From contig NZ_SEWW01000008.1 of NCBI RefSeq assembly GCF_011090385.1, forward strand, positions 62,001-126,000: a DNA stretch of 64,000 nt, written 5' to 3'. The stretch comes from Aquirufa beregesia. GTDB lineage: Bacteria > Bacteroidota > Bacteroidia > Cytophagales > Spirosomataceae. Position numbers and translations under genes: made by a program. The notes under the pieces were generated by a model, which was not told the DNA's origin, ran no database searches, and was given only the letters and a program-made list of their open reading frames with translations. How positions within the stretch are numbered: position 1 is the first letter of the stretch; each line of letters opens with the position of its first letter. Shown here one piece after another: positions 56,630 through 63,646 of the stretch.

Positions 56630-58663
56630 ATGAAGACAATTTACCATTGTTTGGTATTATCTGGCTTACTACTAAGTTCGGGTAAACTGGCCGCTCAGAG
56701 CCCAGAAAAATTCATTGATAAGTCCAACATGAATACGAAAGTGAAGCCTGGAGATGACTTTGCTGAATATGCCAATGGCACTTGGGTAAAAAATAATCCC
56801 ATTCCTGCCAAAGAAACTAGATGGGGAAGCTTTAATCAATTAAGGGATTTCAACATCAATGCCGTTAAAACGATTTTAGAAGAGGTCAAATTAAACCAAA
56901 AAAGCTATCCCGCAGGCAGTATTGAAAAACGCGTAGCTGATTTTTATACCGCGGCTATGGATAGTTTAGCCATTGAAAAATTAGGCTATACTCCTATCAA
57001 AGCAGATTTAGATCAGGTAAATGCTCTTTCAAGCAAGAAGGAAGTATTAGATGCCTTAGCTCAATTTAGAGTTTCGGGTATTGGCTCTCCATTATTTGGT
57101 TTTGGCGTAGGACAAGACCGAAAAAATGTAGAAAAAATGGTACCTCAATTAGCGCAAGGAGGAACAACCCTACCTGATCGTGATTTCTATTTAAAATCGG
57201 ATATGAGAAGTGCCAAGGTTCAAGAAGTATATAAAAATTACATCAAGACCTTATTTGAATTAGTAGGAAATCCTGCTGATCTGGCTAAAGCCAATTCCGA
57301 CATTGTGTTTGGTTTAGAAAAGCAATTAGCTAATGCGCAAATGTCTCGAGTAGAAATGCGAGATCCGTATAAAACCTATAATAAGTTCACTTGGGATGAA
57401 TTTCAGCAAAAGACCAATGAAATAGATTGGACAGCTTTTTTTGCGCAACTGAATGTACCTAAGCAAGATTCTATTTTAGTTTCAGCGCCTAAGTTTTTCG
57501 AAGAAGTCAATCGAATGGTCAAAGAAACTCCCATCAACCAATGGAAAGTATATTTACAATGGTCCATTTTAAAAGGCGCTGCGCCGAATTTAAGTAGCCC
57601 TTTTGTCAAAGCTAATTTTAGTTTCAACCAATTATTGACAGGTCAAAAAGTTCAAACTCCACGTTGGCAACGGATGTCTAGTCTAACCGATGGAACCATC
57701 GGTGAATTATTGGGTCAATTATATGTAAAGAATTACTTCAAACCCGAGGCCAAGGAGCGCATGAAGGTGTTAATTGAAAATTTGAGAAAAGCCTTTGAAA
57801 TTCGAATTCAAAAATTGGATTGGATGAGTGATGTAACCAAGCAAAAAGCCTTGGATAAATTACATGCCTTTACCCCTAAAATTGGCTATCCCGACAAATG
57901 GAGAAATTATGATGGTTTAGAGATTTCAGGAGATCACTATTTTCAAAATCTCCGAAATGCTAGTGCATGGAGCTTTAAGGAGAATGTCAGTCAAGTAGGC
58001 AAAAAAGTAGATCGTAGCCGTTGGGGTATGACGCCTCCTACTGTGAATGCCTATTATAGCCCAGTAATGAATGAAATTGTATTCCCAGCAGGAATTTTAC
58101 AGTTCCCATTCTTTGACCCTAAGGCAGATGATGCGGTGAATTACGGAGGTATTGGAGCGGTTATCGGACATGAGATGTCGCATGGTTTTGATGACTCAGG
58201 TAGTAAATACGATAAGGATGGAACCTTACGAAACTGGTGGACAGATGATGATTTGAATAAATTCAAAGCGAAAACAGCTCTTTTAGGTGCCCAATTTGAT
58301 GCTTATACCATACTTGACACCATTCATGTGAATGGCAAACTGACTATGGGTGAAAATATTGGAGATTTGGGTGGTTTAAATATGGCCTATGAAGCCTTTA
58401 AATTGACGGAGCAAGGAAAGTCGAAAAAGAAAATAGATGGATTTACACCAGACCAACGATTCTTTTTATCCTGGGCACAAGTATGGCGAGGTACTACCTT
58501 ACCAGAAACAGCGGCACAGTTGATCATCACAGATCCACATTCACCCAATCAATACAGAACAATAGGTGCACCAGTGAATATGGATGCTTGGTATGAAGCT
58601 TTTAAAATTAAACCAGGAGACAAATTATACAAGAAACCTGAAGACCGAATTAAGATTTGGTAA
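56630..58663 (+). CDS. M13 family metallopeptidase (neprilysin-like)
   Basis: A 677-residue exported zinc endopeptidase (signal to about 'GKLAAQ', residue 23). 'VNAYYSPVMNEIVFPAGIL', the HEMSH zinc motif (His514, Glu515, His518) and 'GENIGDLGGLNMAYEAF' with the third ligand Glu575 are the M13 set; 'CTPVNMDAWYEAF'-type end is present as 'GAPVNMDAWYEAFKIKPGDKLY'. Divergent to the S9 peptidase across 59 bases; both probably degrade exported peptides. Confidence 0.95.
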   Translation: MKTIYHCLVLSGLLLSSGKLAAQSPEKFIDKSNMNTKVKPGDDFAEYANGTWVKNNPIPAKETRWGSFNQLRDFNINAVKTILEEVKLNQKSYPAGSIEKRVADFYTAAMDSLAIEKLGYTPIKADLDQVNALSSKKEVLDALAQFRVSGIGSPLFGFGVGQDRKNVEKMVPQLAQGGTTLPDRDFYLKSDMRSAKVQEVYKNYIKTLFELVGNPADLAKANSDIVFGLEKQLANAQMSRVEMRDPYKTYNKFTWDEFQQKTNEIDWTAFFAQLNVPKQDSILVSAPKFFEEVNRMVKETPINQWKVYLQWSILKGAAPNLSSPFVKANFSFNQLLTGQKVQTPRWQRMSSLTDGTIGELLGQLYVKNYFKPEAKERMKVLIENLRKAFEIRIQKLDWMSDVTKQKALDKLHAFTPKIGYPDKWRNYDGLEISGDHYFQNLRNASAWSFKENVSQVGKKVDRSRWGMTPPTVNAYYSPVMNEIVFPAGILQFPFFDPKADDAVNYGGIGAVIGHEMSHGFDDSGSKYDKDGTLRNWWTDDDLNKFKAKTALLGAQFDAYTILDTIHVNGKLTMGENIGDLGGLNMAYEAFKLTEQGKSKKKIDGFTPDQRFFLSWAQVWRGTTLPETAAQLIITDPHSPNQYRTIGAPVNMDAWYEAFKIKPGDKLYKKPEDRIKIW

Positions 58664-58684
58664 TTGGTTTCCGTTCTTGAATTT

Positions 58685-58719
58685 AATCGCCTCTGAGTTT
58701 TCAGGGGCGATTTTTTTAT
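58685..58719 (+). terminator. Terminator of the M13 peptidase gene
   Basis: AATCGCC-T-CTGA / TCAG-G-GGCGATT hairpin with a four-base loop, followed by seven T. It marks the end of the ordinary chromosomal part; 58720-58885 after it shows no gene. Confidence 0.85.
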
Positions 58720-58885
58720 GTCAAAAGTTTGAAACTCTTTTACTGATTTCCAGCATTGTTACTAAATCTTGAAATTGAAAATCATGTTATAAATCCAAAT
58801 AAAAACAGCTCATTTAATCTTCGAATTATAGAGGGTCACCAAAATCATCAAATGCAGATTTAACAAGCTTAGGGTAAAAAAATAG

Positions 58886-59226
58886 AATTGCCCCCTATCA
58901 ACTGCTATTTTGATGATGTTAAGAGAATATTATAAAGTTAGCAAACCCATTATTATTTATTTGAAGGACGAGAGCCAGGAATGGCATATGATGACAGAAG
59001 CTTAAGCGAAGTGTTGAAACAAGCTTTGGAGAAAGCAAAAATAAAAAAAACAGTTACCTTGCATTGCTTGAGGCACCGCTATGCTACACACCTCTTAGAG
59101 AGTGGTACAGACTTGAGGTATATTCAGGCGATATTAGGACATAGTTATAGTAAAACCACGGTAATTTACACACGTGTTAGTACGAAAAGCTTACAAAACG
59201 TAAAAAGCCCTTTTGATGATTTATAA
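58886..59226 (+). pseudogene. Tyrosine recombinase, 3' remnant with frameshift
   Basis: Two adjoining frames together give the C-terminal half of a Xer-like integrase. 58886-58951 reads '[21 protein letters not shown]'; the homologous continuation 'YLFEGREPG' is in another frame from about 58954, so bases were lost or gained near 58949-58957. The second frame runs to 59226 (81 codons from the ATG at 58981) and keeps the catalytic box: HCLRH (His28, Arg31), LGH (His54) and the Tyr63 nucleophile in 'VIYTRVS', ending 'KSPFDDL' as in full-length Bacteroidota relatives. The N-terminal core-binding domain and first catalytic arginine are absent, so it should be inactive unless the short box-II protein has another use. 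Confidence 0.8.
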
Positions 59227-59314
59227 AATTAATATATTAGAAAAAAAATACGCATCCCCCCCACAAGTCAACCAAAAATGGGTGTATCATGGGGGTCTTA
59301 TTGCACATATACAA

Positions 59315-59324
59315 GTTGAGCGTA
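59315..59324 (+). other. attI-like junction before the first cassette
   Basis: GTTGAGC fits the integron core site GTTRRRY. The ten bases GTTGAGCGTA are complementary, with one mismatch, to TACGCCCAAC at the start of the attC-like element that ends the same unit (61638-61647). It lies 89 bases after the integrase stop and 38 bases before the AriA-like ATG. The rest of 59227-59361 has a run of seven C and no gene. Confidence 0.5.
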
Positions 59325-59361
59325 ATTCTAAAAACGACAACTGACAATTAAAAAAACAAAT

Positions 59362-60756
59362 ATGAAAGCAAAGACTTTAATAATAAACAAGCTTTATGGC
59401 TACTTGTACAAGAAAATTGATTTTAAAGACAACATTAATTTATTGGTTGGGATTAATGGTTCTGGAAAAACAAGTATCCTCAACATAGTCAATTGGCTTT
59501 TAACACCTTCACTTCCTCATTTGTGTGTGACTGAGTTTGAAAGTTTGGAACTATTTTTCGAATATAATAATACAGAATACTTAGTCGAAGTTTCTCAAGA
59601 TTCCAAACTCTTGACATACAAAATCAAAAACATAACACAGAAAATAGATTTTCACCCATTAACAGTAAGATTAAAAATTCCGACTTCGAGGTTAACTCAA
59701 AATGAATCCCAAAAAGAAAGATACTATTCTGAATATTTTGGTTTAGGTCCTGATATGGAAGAAACAGAAACTTGGGCTTTAGTTTTTAATCAACTTCCAA
59801 AACCAATGGTTATTGGATTAGATAGATATTTATTTACTGAAGAAAAAAATGAAGCTGTTTTATACCAAGATGAAGTTCTTCAAAGACTTGTTAAAAAAGA
59901 GAATACTGGCAGAGTTTCACCTTTAGACGAAGTAAAAAGATTAGCGAATCGAGAATATAGTATCTACAAGAGTAAAATTGTAGAATTGAATCGAGTTTTA
60001 AACAATAAAATTATACTTTCAGCATTTGATGAAATAACAATTGACACATTAAAAGAATTAGAAAGTGCTTCCAACATTTCTTTAGAGCAAATTGAAAACC
60101 TGCACAAAAAGGTTGAATCATTTTTTAAGGAAACTATGTCAGAAAGCAAATTAGAAAGACAATTAAAAAGAAAAGACCCAGATCTTTTAAAAATTGAAAA
60201 TTACTTCAACCATCTTAAAGCAATAATTTCAAAGGAGGAGAAGAGTAATGATAAAGAAAGATTTTCCTTACTTTATTTATCTAACATTAGTCAGTTTAAA
60301 AAGCTAAAAGATTTAATTAAAGAATTTGAAATTTTTGAAAAAAAATCTCAAGAATACTATTCTGACATTAAAACCTATTTAGAAACTGTAAATAATTTCT
60401 TGACCGATTCAGCAAAGCAACTATCTTTTCAAAAAGCTTTGTCCGAACTAATATTCAATGTTTTAGATAAAGACGGTAAAATTCTTTCAAAAGACAGAGA
60501 TATAAAAACTTTATCATCTGGTGAAAGACAAATCTTGATATTGTTTACCTACCTTAAATTTCATAACAAATCAGGTACAATATTCATCATAGATGAACCT
60601 GAACTTTCTCTACACCCTAAATGGCAAGAAGATTTTCTGAAAGCTGTTGAAACACTTACACAAAAAAACACCCAAATTATCATTGCAACTCATTCACCTA
60701 TAATAGTTGGAAACAATGTAGAATATTGTAAAGTGCAACTTCCTTATAATGATTGA
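59362..60756 (+). CDS. AAA ATPase, AriA-like subunit of a PARIS-type defence pair
   Basis: A 464-residue ABC-type/AAA_15 ATPase. Walker A GINGSGKT (30-37), signature 'TLSSGERQILILF' (Ser385-Ser386-Gly387), Walker B 'FIIDEPELSLHP' (Asp411-Glu412) and the H-loop 'IIATHSPIIVGNN' are intact; a long coiled coil of K/E-rich helices fills the middle (about 190-350). The direct downstream partner has the DUF4435/TOPRIM fold, and ATPase-plus-DUF4435 is the composition of PARIS, in which AriA holds the AriB nuclease until a phage anti-restriction protein is sensed. Visibly A/T-richer than the core genes. Assignment rests on domain pairing. Confidence 0.75.
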   Translation: MKAKTLIINKLYGYLYKKIDFKDNINLLVGINGSGKTSILNIVNWLLTPSLPHLCVTEFESLELFFEYNNTEYLVEVSQDSKLLTYKIKNITQKIDFHPLTVRLKIPTSRLTQNESQKERYYSEYFGLGPDMEETETWALVFNQLPKPMVIGLDRYLFTEEKNEAVLYQDEVLQRLVKKENTGRVSPLDEVKRLANREYSIYKSKIVELNRVLNNKIILSAFDEITIDTLKELESASNISLEQIENLHKKVESFFKETMSESKLERQLKRKDPDLLKIENYFNHLKAIISKEEKSNDKERFSLLYLSNISQFKKLKDLIKEFEIFEKKSQEYYSDIKTYLETVNNFLTDSAKQLSFQKALSELIFNVLDKDGKILSKDRDIKTLSSGERQILILFTYLKFHNKSGTIFIIDEPELSLHPKWQEDFLKAVETLTQKNTQIIIATHSPIIVGNNVEYCKVQLPYND

Positions 60757-60758
60757 TT

Positions 60759-61631
60759 ATGATAACCGTTGAACAAAGCATACCAACAAAATCAGAAGCT
60801 TTCCTTAAAGGGATTGATATATTTTATACGCAATTTAATGATGTCAATTTTTATATTGAAGATGAATACCAAGAGAATTTTTATCATTCAATATTAAAAA
60901 AGCTATTCCCAGAAATACGACTTGAAAAAATATTTCCATTACGTGGAAAAGATAATGTTCTTGAAAAATCAAAAAGGCATATTGGTGATAAAAAGAAAAT
61001 CTTTATTGTTGATAAAGATTTTGATGATTTACTAAACAAAAAAGTAATTCAGAATAACCTTTTTTACTTGACTGAATATTCAATTGAAAATTACCTTTTG
61101 GATGAAAAAGCTATATTGGAATACATAATTGAAGAAAAACCTAAGATTAAGAAAAGGTATATAAATACAAATTTCAAGTTTGACAAGACATTCAATGAGT
61201 GTTGTAAGACCTTCCATGAGTTAACATTACTGCATTTGTTAGTGCAGTATAAAGGGTTAGGTTTACAAAACACATCTCTCCCACCTGAAAAATTTGTCCA
61301 ACTAAATAATGTGATTTGCTTAAAAAATTCTGAAATCAATAAATACAAAATTGAAATAGAGAATAAACTTAAGGCAATAGACAAAAGGTTTACACTTAAA
61401 TCTCAGATTCAAAAAATAAAAGAATTATTCAGTTTAAAAAATATAAAAGACATCATTAAGCACATCCCTGGGAAATATTTAGTTAAGTATTTTAAGTGTA
61501 AAATAGAGCATTTTTTTAGCCTAGCAAGTCGTAATATAGACTCATTTAATTTCAGACTAGCAAAAGCAAATGAGTTTACCAAACTAGACTTTTTAAAAAT
61601 AAGTGTTAATAGCTATTTAAGTGGAAAATAA
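60759..61631 (+). CDS. DUF4435 protein, AriB-like TOPRIM nuclease of a PARIS-type pair
   Basis: A 290-residue protein. TOPRIM-like landmarks: the acidic 'YIEDEYQENFY' (Glu34 region), 'FIVDKDFDDLL' with Asp85 and Asp87 (DxD), and the DUF4435 'YSIENYLLD' (Glu110). In PARIS the released AriB cuts tRNA and stops growth. The start was put at the ATG at 60759, two bases after the AriA-like stop; a TTG at 60753 overlapping that stop is possible. The C-terminal part is helical and basic. An attC-like element begins seven bases after its stop. Confidence 0.75.
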   Translation: MITVEQSIPTKSEAFLKGIDIFYTQFNDVNFYIEDEYQENFYHSILKKLFPEIRLEKIFPLRGKDNVLEKSKRHIGDKKKIFIVDKDFDDLLNKKVIQNNLFYLTEYSIENYLLDEKAILEYIIEEKPKIKKRYINTNFKFDKTFNECCKTFHELTLLHLLVQYKGLGLQNTSLPPEKFVQLNNVICLKNSEINKYKIEIENKLKAIDKRFTLKSQIQKIKELFSLKNIKDIIKHIPGKYLVKYFKCKIEHFFSLASRNIDSFNFRLAKANEFTKLDFLKISVNSYLSGK

Positions 61632-61637
61632 AGCATA

Positions 61638-61774
61638 TACGCCCAACAGCACTTACCCAAAAGGCGGGGTTTCATGTTCCAAAAACTATTTTGTGGTTAA
61701 TCAAACATTAGTTTTTCAAATCAAGTTTTGTGGTAAATATCCCGCCCCTCGGGTAGCTGCCAAAAGTTATGAGT
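61638..61774 (+). repeat. attC-like element 1 (end of PARIS unit)
   Basis: Begins with GCCCAAC (61641-61647, fits RYYYAAC) and ends with GTTATGA (61766-61772). Inside, arms pair as AGC/GCT, TACCC/GGGTA and GGCGGG (61663-61668)/CCCGCC (61741-61746) around a 72-base centre. It shares with element 2 the spacing AAC to GGCGGG (18), the words GGCGGGGT, TAGT and AGTTTTGTG-N8-CCCGCC, and a total length of about 130. A reading frame crosses it (61621-61842) but is only chance coding. Confidence 0.65.
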
Positions 61775-61842
61775 CATGCTTGGGGACACTTCTACCCCGA
61801 ACATTTTACATGAAACAAGCAGACAAAATTAAACATCAATAA

Positions 61843-63222
61843 ATGATTTATAATAAAATAGAAATATTAGGATTAAGAGGCTTCAGCGAAAAACAAACAT
61901 TGACTTTTGGAATACCAAATGGAAATATTGGAAGCGGCTTGACAGTAATTGTTGGACCAAACAATTCAGGCAAGTCAACAATCTATGAGGCGTTCAGAGC
62001 AGTTTCATCAAACACCCCACCTGGTTTTTCCTCTGGACAAAGAAACACGAGTGCAGGAAGTAAAATTCAAATTAGTATTACAAGATCTGATTACAGCGTT
62101 TTGTCCTTAGTAACTTCTAAAATTAGTGGTGGTAGTGAGACACAATTTGAACCAGTTCCTTCCCAAAATAACAAACTGAATTTTTTTACTCTGCCATCAA
62201 GAAGAGGATTTCAACCTTTTTTTTCAAAAGATACTTGGACAAGACAGCAATACACTGACTATACTTCATTTACACCTGTAAGAAGTATTCAGCATGACAA
62301 TTTTTTTCGTAGACTTTTTAAAATTCAAAGTGAGCAGGAAACATTTGATGCGTATAACGCCATATTAGCCAAAGTGCTTGGACACATTCCTGTTTGGTGT
62401 ATTGAATTATCAGATACACAACAACACTTTTTAAAGTTTGATAATAACGGTTCTGCACACAACAGCGATGGAAGTGGCGAGGGATTATTAAGTGTCTTTA
62501 CTATCACTGATGCTCTATACGATAGTAAGCCTGAAGATTTAATTTTCATTGATGAACCAGAACTTTCTTTGCACCCGTCTTTGCAGAAAAAATTATTGAA
62601 TCTTATTTTAGAATATGCCTCAGATAGACAAATAATAATCTCAACTCACTCTCCTTATTTCATTAGTTGGGACTCATTAGAAAATAATGGAAGAATTGCG
62701 AGAACCGTTAAAGAAAAGACAGGGACAAGGATTTGTGAATTGCAACAAAAAAATGCTGATGGAATTCTAAGTTTGTTGAACGACTTAAATAATCCTCACA
62801 CTCTTGGCCTAGATGCGAAAGAAGTTTTCTTCCTTGACGACAATGTAATTTTAGTGGAAGGACAAGAGGATGTAATTTTTCTAAACAAAATACTTGAGTT
62901 GACAGATAAGAATTTAATAGGAACTTTTTACGGTTGGGGAATTGGCGGTGCTGAAAAAGTAGAAAAGGTTCTTGCTATGCTTACCGATTTAGGGTTTAAA
63001 AAAGTGTCGGTAATATTTGACAACAATAAAAGAGAAAAAATCCCTGCATTGCAGGAAAAATATCCGACCTACTTTTTTACAAGCATTCCGACAGACGATG
63101 TAAGAGACAAGCCCGATAAAAATATTAAAGGCCTAATTGACCATGGAGGAAAAAACATAAAAGAGGAATATTTGAATGACATTAACAAACTATGCCATGA
63201 CATCAACAATTATTTGACTTAA
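61843..63222 (+). CDS. OLD-family ATP-dependent nuclease
   Basis: A 459-residue protein with an ABC-type ATPase (Walker A GPNNSGKS at 38-45, signature region 'DGSGEGLLSVF', Walker B 'LIFIDEPELSLHP' with Asp237-Glu238, H-loop 'ISTHSPYF') and a C-terminal TOPRIM domain ('VILVEGQEDVIFL' with Glu339; 'GIGGAEKV'; 'SVIFDNNKREK'). The second TOPRIM motif is Asp393-Asn-Asn instead of DxD, so catalysis may be weakened or use other residues. No UvrD-like helicase follows, so it is not a Gabija pair but a lone class of OLD. It is the sole gene of the second cassette unit. Confidence 0.85.
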   Translation: MIYNKIEILGLRGFSEKQTLTFGIPNGNIGSGLTVIVGPNNSGKSTIYEAFRAVSSNTPPGFSSGQRNTSAGSKIQISITRSDYSVLSLVTSKISGGSETQFEPVPSQNNKLNFFTLPSRRGFQPFFSKDTWTRQQYTDYTSFTPVRSIQHDNFFRRLFKIQSEQETFDAYNAILAKVLGHIPVWCIELSDTQQHFLKFDNNGSAHNSDGSGEGLLSVFTITDALYDSKPEDLIFIDEPELSLHPSLQKKLLNLILEYASDRQIIISTHSPYFISWDSLENNGRIARTVKEKTGTRICELQQKNADGILSLLNDLNNPHTLGLDAKEVFFLDDNVILVEGQEDVIFLNKILELTDKNLIGTFYGWGIGGAEKVEKVLAMLTDLGFKKVSVIFDNNKREKIPALQEKYPTYFFTSIPTDDVRDKPDKNIKGLIDHGGKNIKEEYLNDINKLCHDINNYLT

Positions 63223-63290
63223 TAATTATCGTATTAAACAAAGTGCTTGCGGACTTCGAGCTTACGAACTCCGAACGAGCATTAGCACGA

Positions 63291-63424
63291 ACGCATAACA
63301 CGGGTTTTGCGTCAGGCGGGGTGACGTGCAAACTTGAAGCTTTGTTCTTCTATTCAATTTTAGTGCTGGTTGACAGTTTTGTGCTCCGAAACCCGCCATC
63401 GCCAAGCGCCAAATCGTTAAAGGC
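63291..63424 (+). repeat. attC-like element 2 (end of OLD unit)
   Basis: Begins with GCATAAC (63293-63299) and ends with GTTAAAG (63416-63422); GGCGGG (63315-63320) and CCCGCC (63392-63397) are its inner arms. ACGCATAAC is complementary, with one mismatch, to GTTATGAGT at 61766-61774, the start of the OLD unit, just as element 1 matches the start of the PARIS unit. AGTTTTGTG stands eight bases before CCCGCC in both elements. The reading frame across it is not regarded as a gene. Confidence 0.65.
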
Positions 63425-63463
63425 CATAACTGAATAGTCACAAAAAAGACTTATATTCGAAAT

Positions 63464-63646
63464 ATGGAAAAGGTCCTAAAAATAACGACTTTAAAGGAAC
63501 ATAAATCAGACTTTGCCTATTGGTCGACTAAAAGTTTCAATGAACGTTTAGACACAATAGAAATCCTCAGACAGCAATACTTTAGTTTAAAAAAAGATGT
63601 TCAGCCAAGACTTCAGAGAGTTTGTCGAATTGTTAATCAATCATAA
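63464..63646 (+). CDS. Small partner protein of a nucleotidyltransferase (candidate toxin-antitoxin component)
   Basis: A 60-residue basic protein ('LKEHKSDFAYWSTKSFNERLDTIEILRQQYF...RLQRVCRIVNQS'). Proteins of this shape precede MNT-like nucleotidyltransferases in many Bacteroidota. The end of the gene overlaps the nucleotidyltransferase start by 50 bases in another frame, so the two are coupled. Which half would be toxic cannot be told from sequence. First gene of the third unit. Confidence 0.7.
   Translation: MEKVLKITTLKEHKSDFAYWSTKSFNERLDTIEILRQQYFSLKKDVQPRLQRVCRIVNQS

Noticed and set aside
58584..58772. Frame overlapping the end of the M13 peptidase
   Set aside because: Runs through the peptidase 3' end and its terminator; shadow of the real gene.
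59251..59260. Seven-C run as phase-variable tract
   Set aside because: It is in a noncoding gap with no gene whose frame or promoter spacing it would clearly change.
61621..61842. Reading frame of 73 codons after the AriB-like gene
   Set aside because: It lies over the attC-like element and overlaps the end of AriB; its sequence is explained by the paired arms, not by a protein.
63243..63437. Reading frame of 64 codons after the OLD gene
   Set aside because: It covers attC-like element 2 and has no recognisable protein features.
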